The position numbers and the translations under genes are program-made. The notes under the pieces were generated by a model that saw nothing but the letters and a program-made list of their open reading frames with translations, ran no database searches and was not told the DNA's origin. 64,000 nt of DNA, from positions 4,898,001-4,962,000 of the forward strand of contig NW_027480450.1 in the NCBI RefSeq assembly GCF_051401765.1. The letters run 5' to 3'. The stretch's first letter is position 1; every line of letters starts with the position of its first letter. Origin of the DNA: Calliopsis andreniformis (taxonomy: Eukaryota > Arthropoda > Insecta > Hymenoptera > Andrenidae). Positions 63,401-64,000 of the stretch are shown here, in pieces.

Positions 63401-64000
63401 GTCAATCTTCAATTCTGAATACTCAATCTTCAATCCTCAATCCTCAATCCTCAACCCTCATTCTTCAATCCTCAATACCCCATCCTCAATCTTCAATCCT
63501 CAATCCTCAATCCTCAATTCTCAATCCTCAATCCTCAGTCCTCAGTCCTCAATCCTCAATCCTCAACCTTAGCTCTCATCCTCAATCCTCAATCCTCAAT
63601 CCTCAATCCTCAATCTTCAATCCTCAATACTGAATCTTAAATCCCCAATCCTCGATCTTCAATCCCCAATCCTCAATCTTCAATCCTCAGTCCCCAATCC
63701 TCAGTCCTCAATCCTCAATCCTCAATCCTCAATCCTCAATCCTCATTCCTCAATCCTCAAACTTCAATCCTCAATACTCAATCTTCAATCCTCAGTCCTC
63801 AATCCTCAATCCTCTGTCCTCAATCCTCAATCTTGAATCCTCAATAACCAATCTCCAATCCTAGATCCTCAATCCCCAATCCTCAATCCTTAACCCTCAA
63901 CCCTCAATCCTCAAGCCTCAGTCCTCAATCCCCAATCCTCAATCCTCAAACCTCAATCCTCAACCGACCGTCCCCGTCCTCAATCCTCAAGCCTCTATAC
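60444..64000 (+). repeat. Large duplicate H2, reaches window edge
   Basis: This is a copy of 50922-54478 at offset 9522 and is apparently identical in the parts compared. It contains the 343-bp pair (60675-61360), the 699- and 678-bp spacings (61609, 62308, 62986) and the word CGTCCCCGTCC near 62643 and 63969. It continues past the window. Confidence 0.9.

Larger units (their letters stand above)
1..64000 (+). repeat. Giant heptanucleotide satellite array, unit TCAATCC
   Basis: The entire window is a head-to-tail array of the heptamer TCAATCC, or GGATTGA on the other strand. Roughly nine thousand units fit in the window. Most units are the consensus or one substitution away from it, and single-unit variants occur at all seven positions. 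The longest pure consensus run I noticed is twelve units at 32407-32490; another of ten units is at 921-990. All units point the same way and I found no inverted block. The + strand is C/A/T with very little G. No unique sequence interrupts the array, and both ends continue beyond the window. This is a satellite by structure; its host, chromosomal position and function cannot be read from the sequence. Confidence 0.97.

Noticed and set aside
1..64000. Telomeric repeat array
   Set aside because: GGATTGA has only GG and does not match TTAGGG, TTTAGGG, TTAGG or TTGGGG types. The array is diverged and has higher-order units, unlike a telomere. A subtelomeric place remains possible.
1..64000. CRISPR array
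   Set aside because: There are no unique spacers between constant repeats; the intervening sequence is the same heptamer and the period is 7, not 50-80.
1..64000. Cyanobacterial short heptamer repeats (CCCCAAT-like)
   Set aside because: The unit is one base from that type and gives a similar peptide pattern, but those arrays are short and sit between genes. A gene-free 64 kb does not fit, although the host cannot be excluded from sequence alone.

Overview
The whole 64-kb window is a single tandem-repeat array. Its unit on the + strand is the heptamer TCAATCC (reverse complement GGATTGA). It runs from base 1 to base 64000 in one orientation, and I see no gene, RNA gene, transposon, CRISPR array or unique sequence inside it. 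Most units are the consensus or differ from it by one substitution (for example TCAATCT, TCAATAC, TCAGTCC, TCAACCC, TCAAACC, TCAATTC, TGAATCC, CCAATCC, TTAATCC). The 7-base register is kept almost everywhere. It is broken mainly by recurrent six-base units (TCATCC, TCGTCC and a few others). The + strand is nearly free of G.

The array has a second level of order. Recognisable modules recur: (i) a cassette with the word GAATATCC, often followed by an EcoRI site (GAATTC); (ii) a longer diverged cassette that continues from GAATATCC for about 100 bases; (iii) a 'CTTGAATCC...CCTAGATCC' box; (iv) a 'CCTCGTTCCTCAAACC...TCATCC' box; (v) a 'CCGTCAGTCCTCGTCC' box. These are shuffled into higher-order repeats of about 279, 343, 560, 678, 699, 1193, 1326, 1437, about 1900 and about 1944 bp, and into larger copied blocks about 4.5, 5.8, 6.8, 7.7, 9.5 and 19.4 kb apart.

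Layout: 1-7015 is a cassette-rich left domain with old duplications. 7016-9900 holds a 560-bp duplication. 9901-17340 is a long mosaic. 17341-30200 is a strongly amplified domain with a 1904-bp and an exact 1437-bp tandem duplication and a 5.77-kb-spaced block copy. 30201-36950 resembles 9901-14000 at a spacing of about 19.4 kb. 36951-50767 contains 279-bp triplets and a 2.3-kb block copied 4546 bp apart. 50768-64000 is the youngest-looking part, with 678/1326/1193/about 1.9-kb tandem units and a 3.56-kb copy (offset 9522) that runs off the right edge.

Many long forward open frames exist, but they follow from the repeat arithmetic. Three heptamers make seven codons (NPQSSIL) in every forward frame with no stop, while the reverse strand has a TGA in every frame each 21 bases. 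They are not genes.

Organism: the sequence itself does not identify it. A 64-kb uninterrupted satellite is most typical of eukaryotic heterochromatin (centromeric, subtelomeric or sex-chromosome type), and that is my low-confidence inference. Short heptamer arrays are known in some bacteria, notably heterocystous cyanobacteria, but arrays of this length there would be exceptional. All comparisons were made by eye, so identities are qualitative unless an offset is given.
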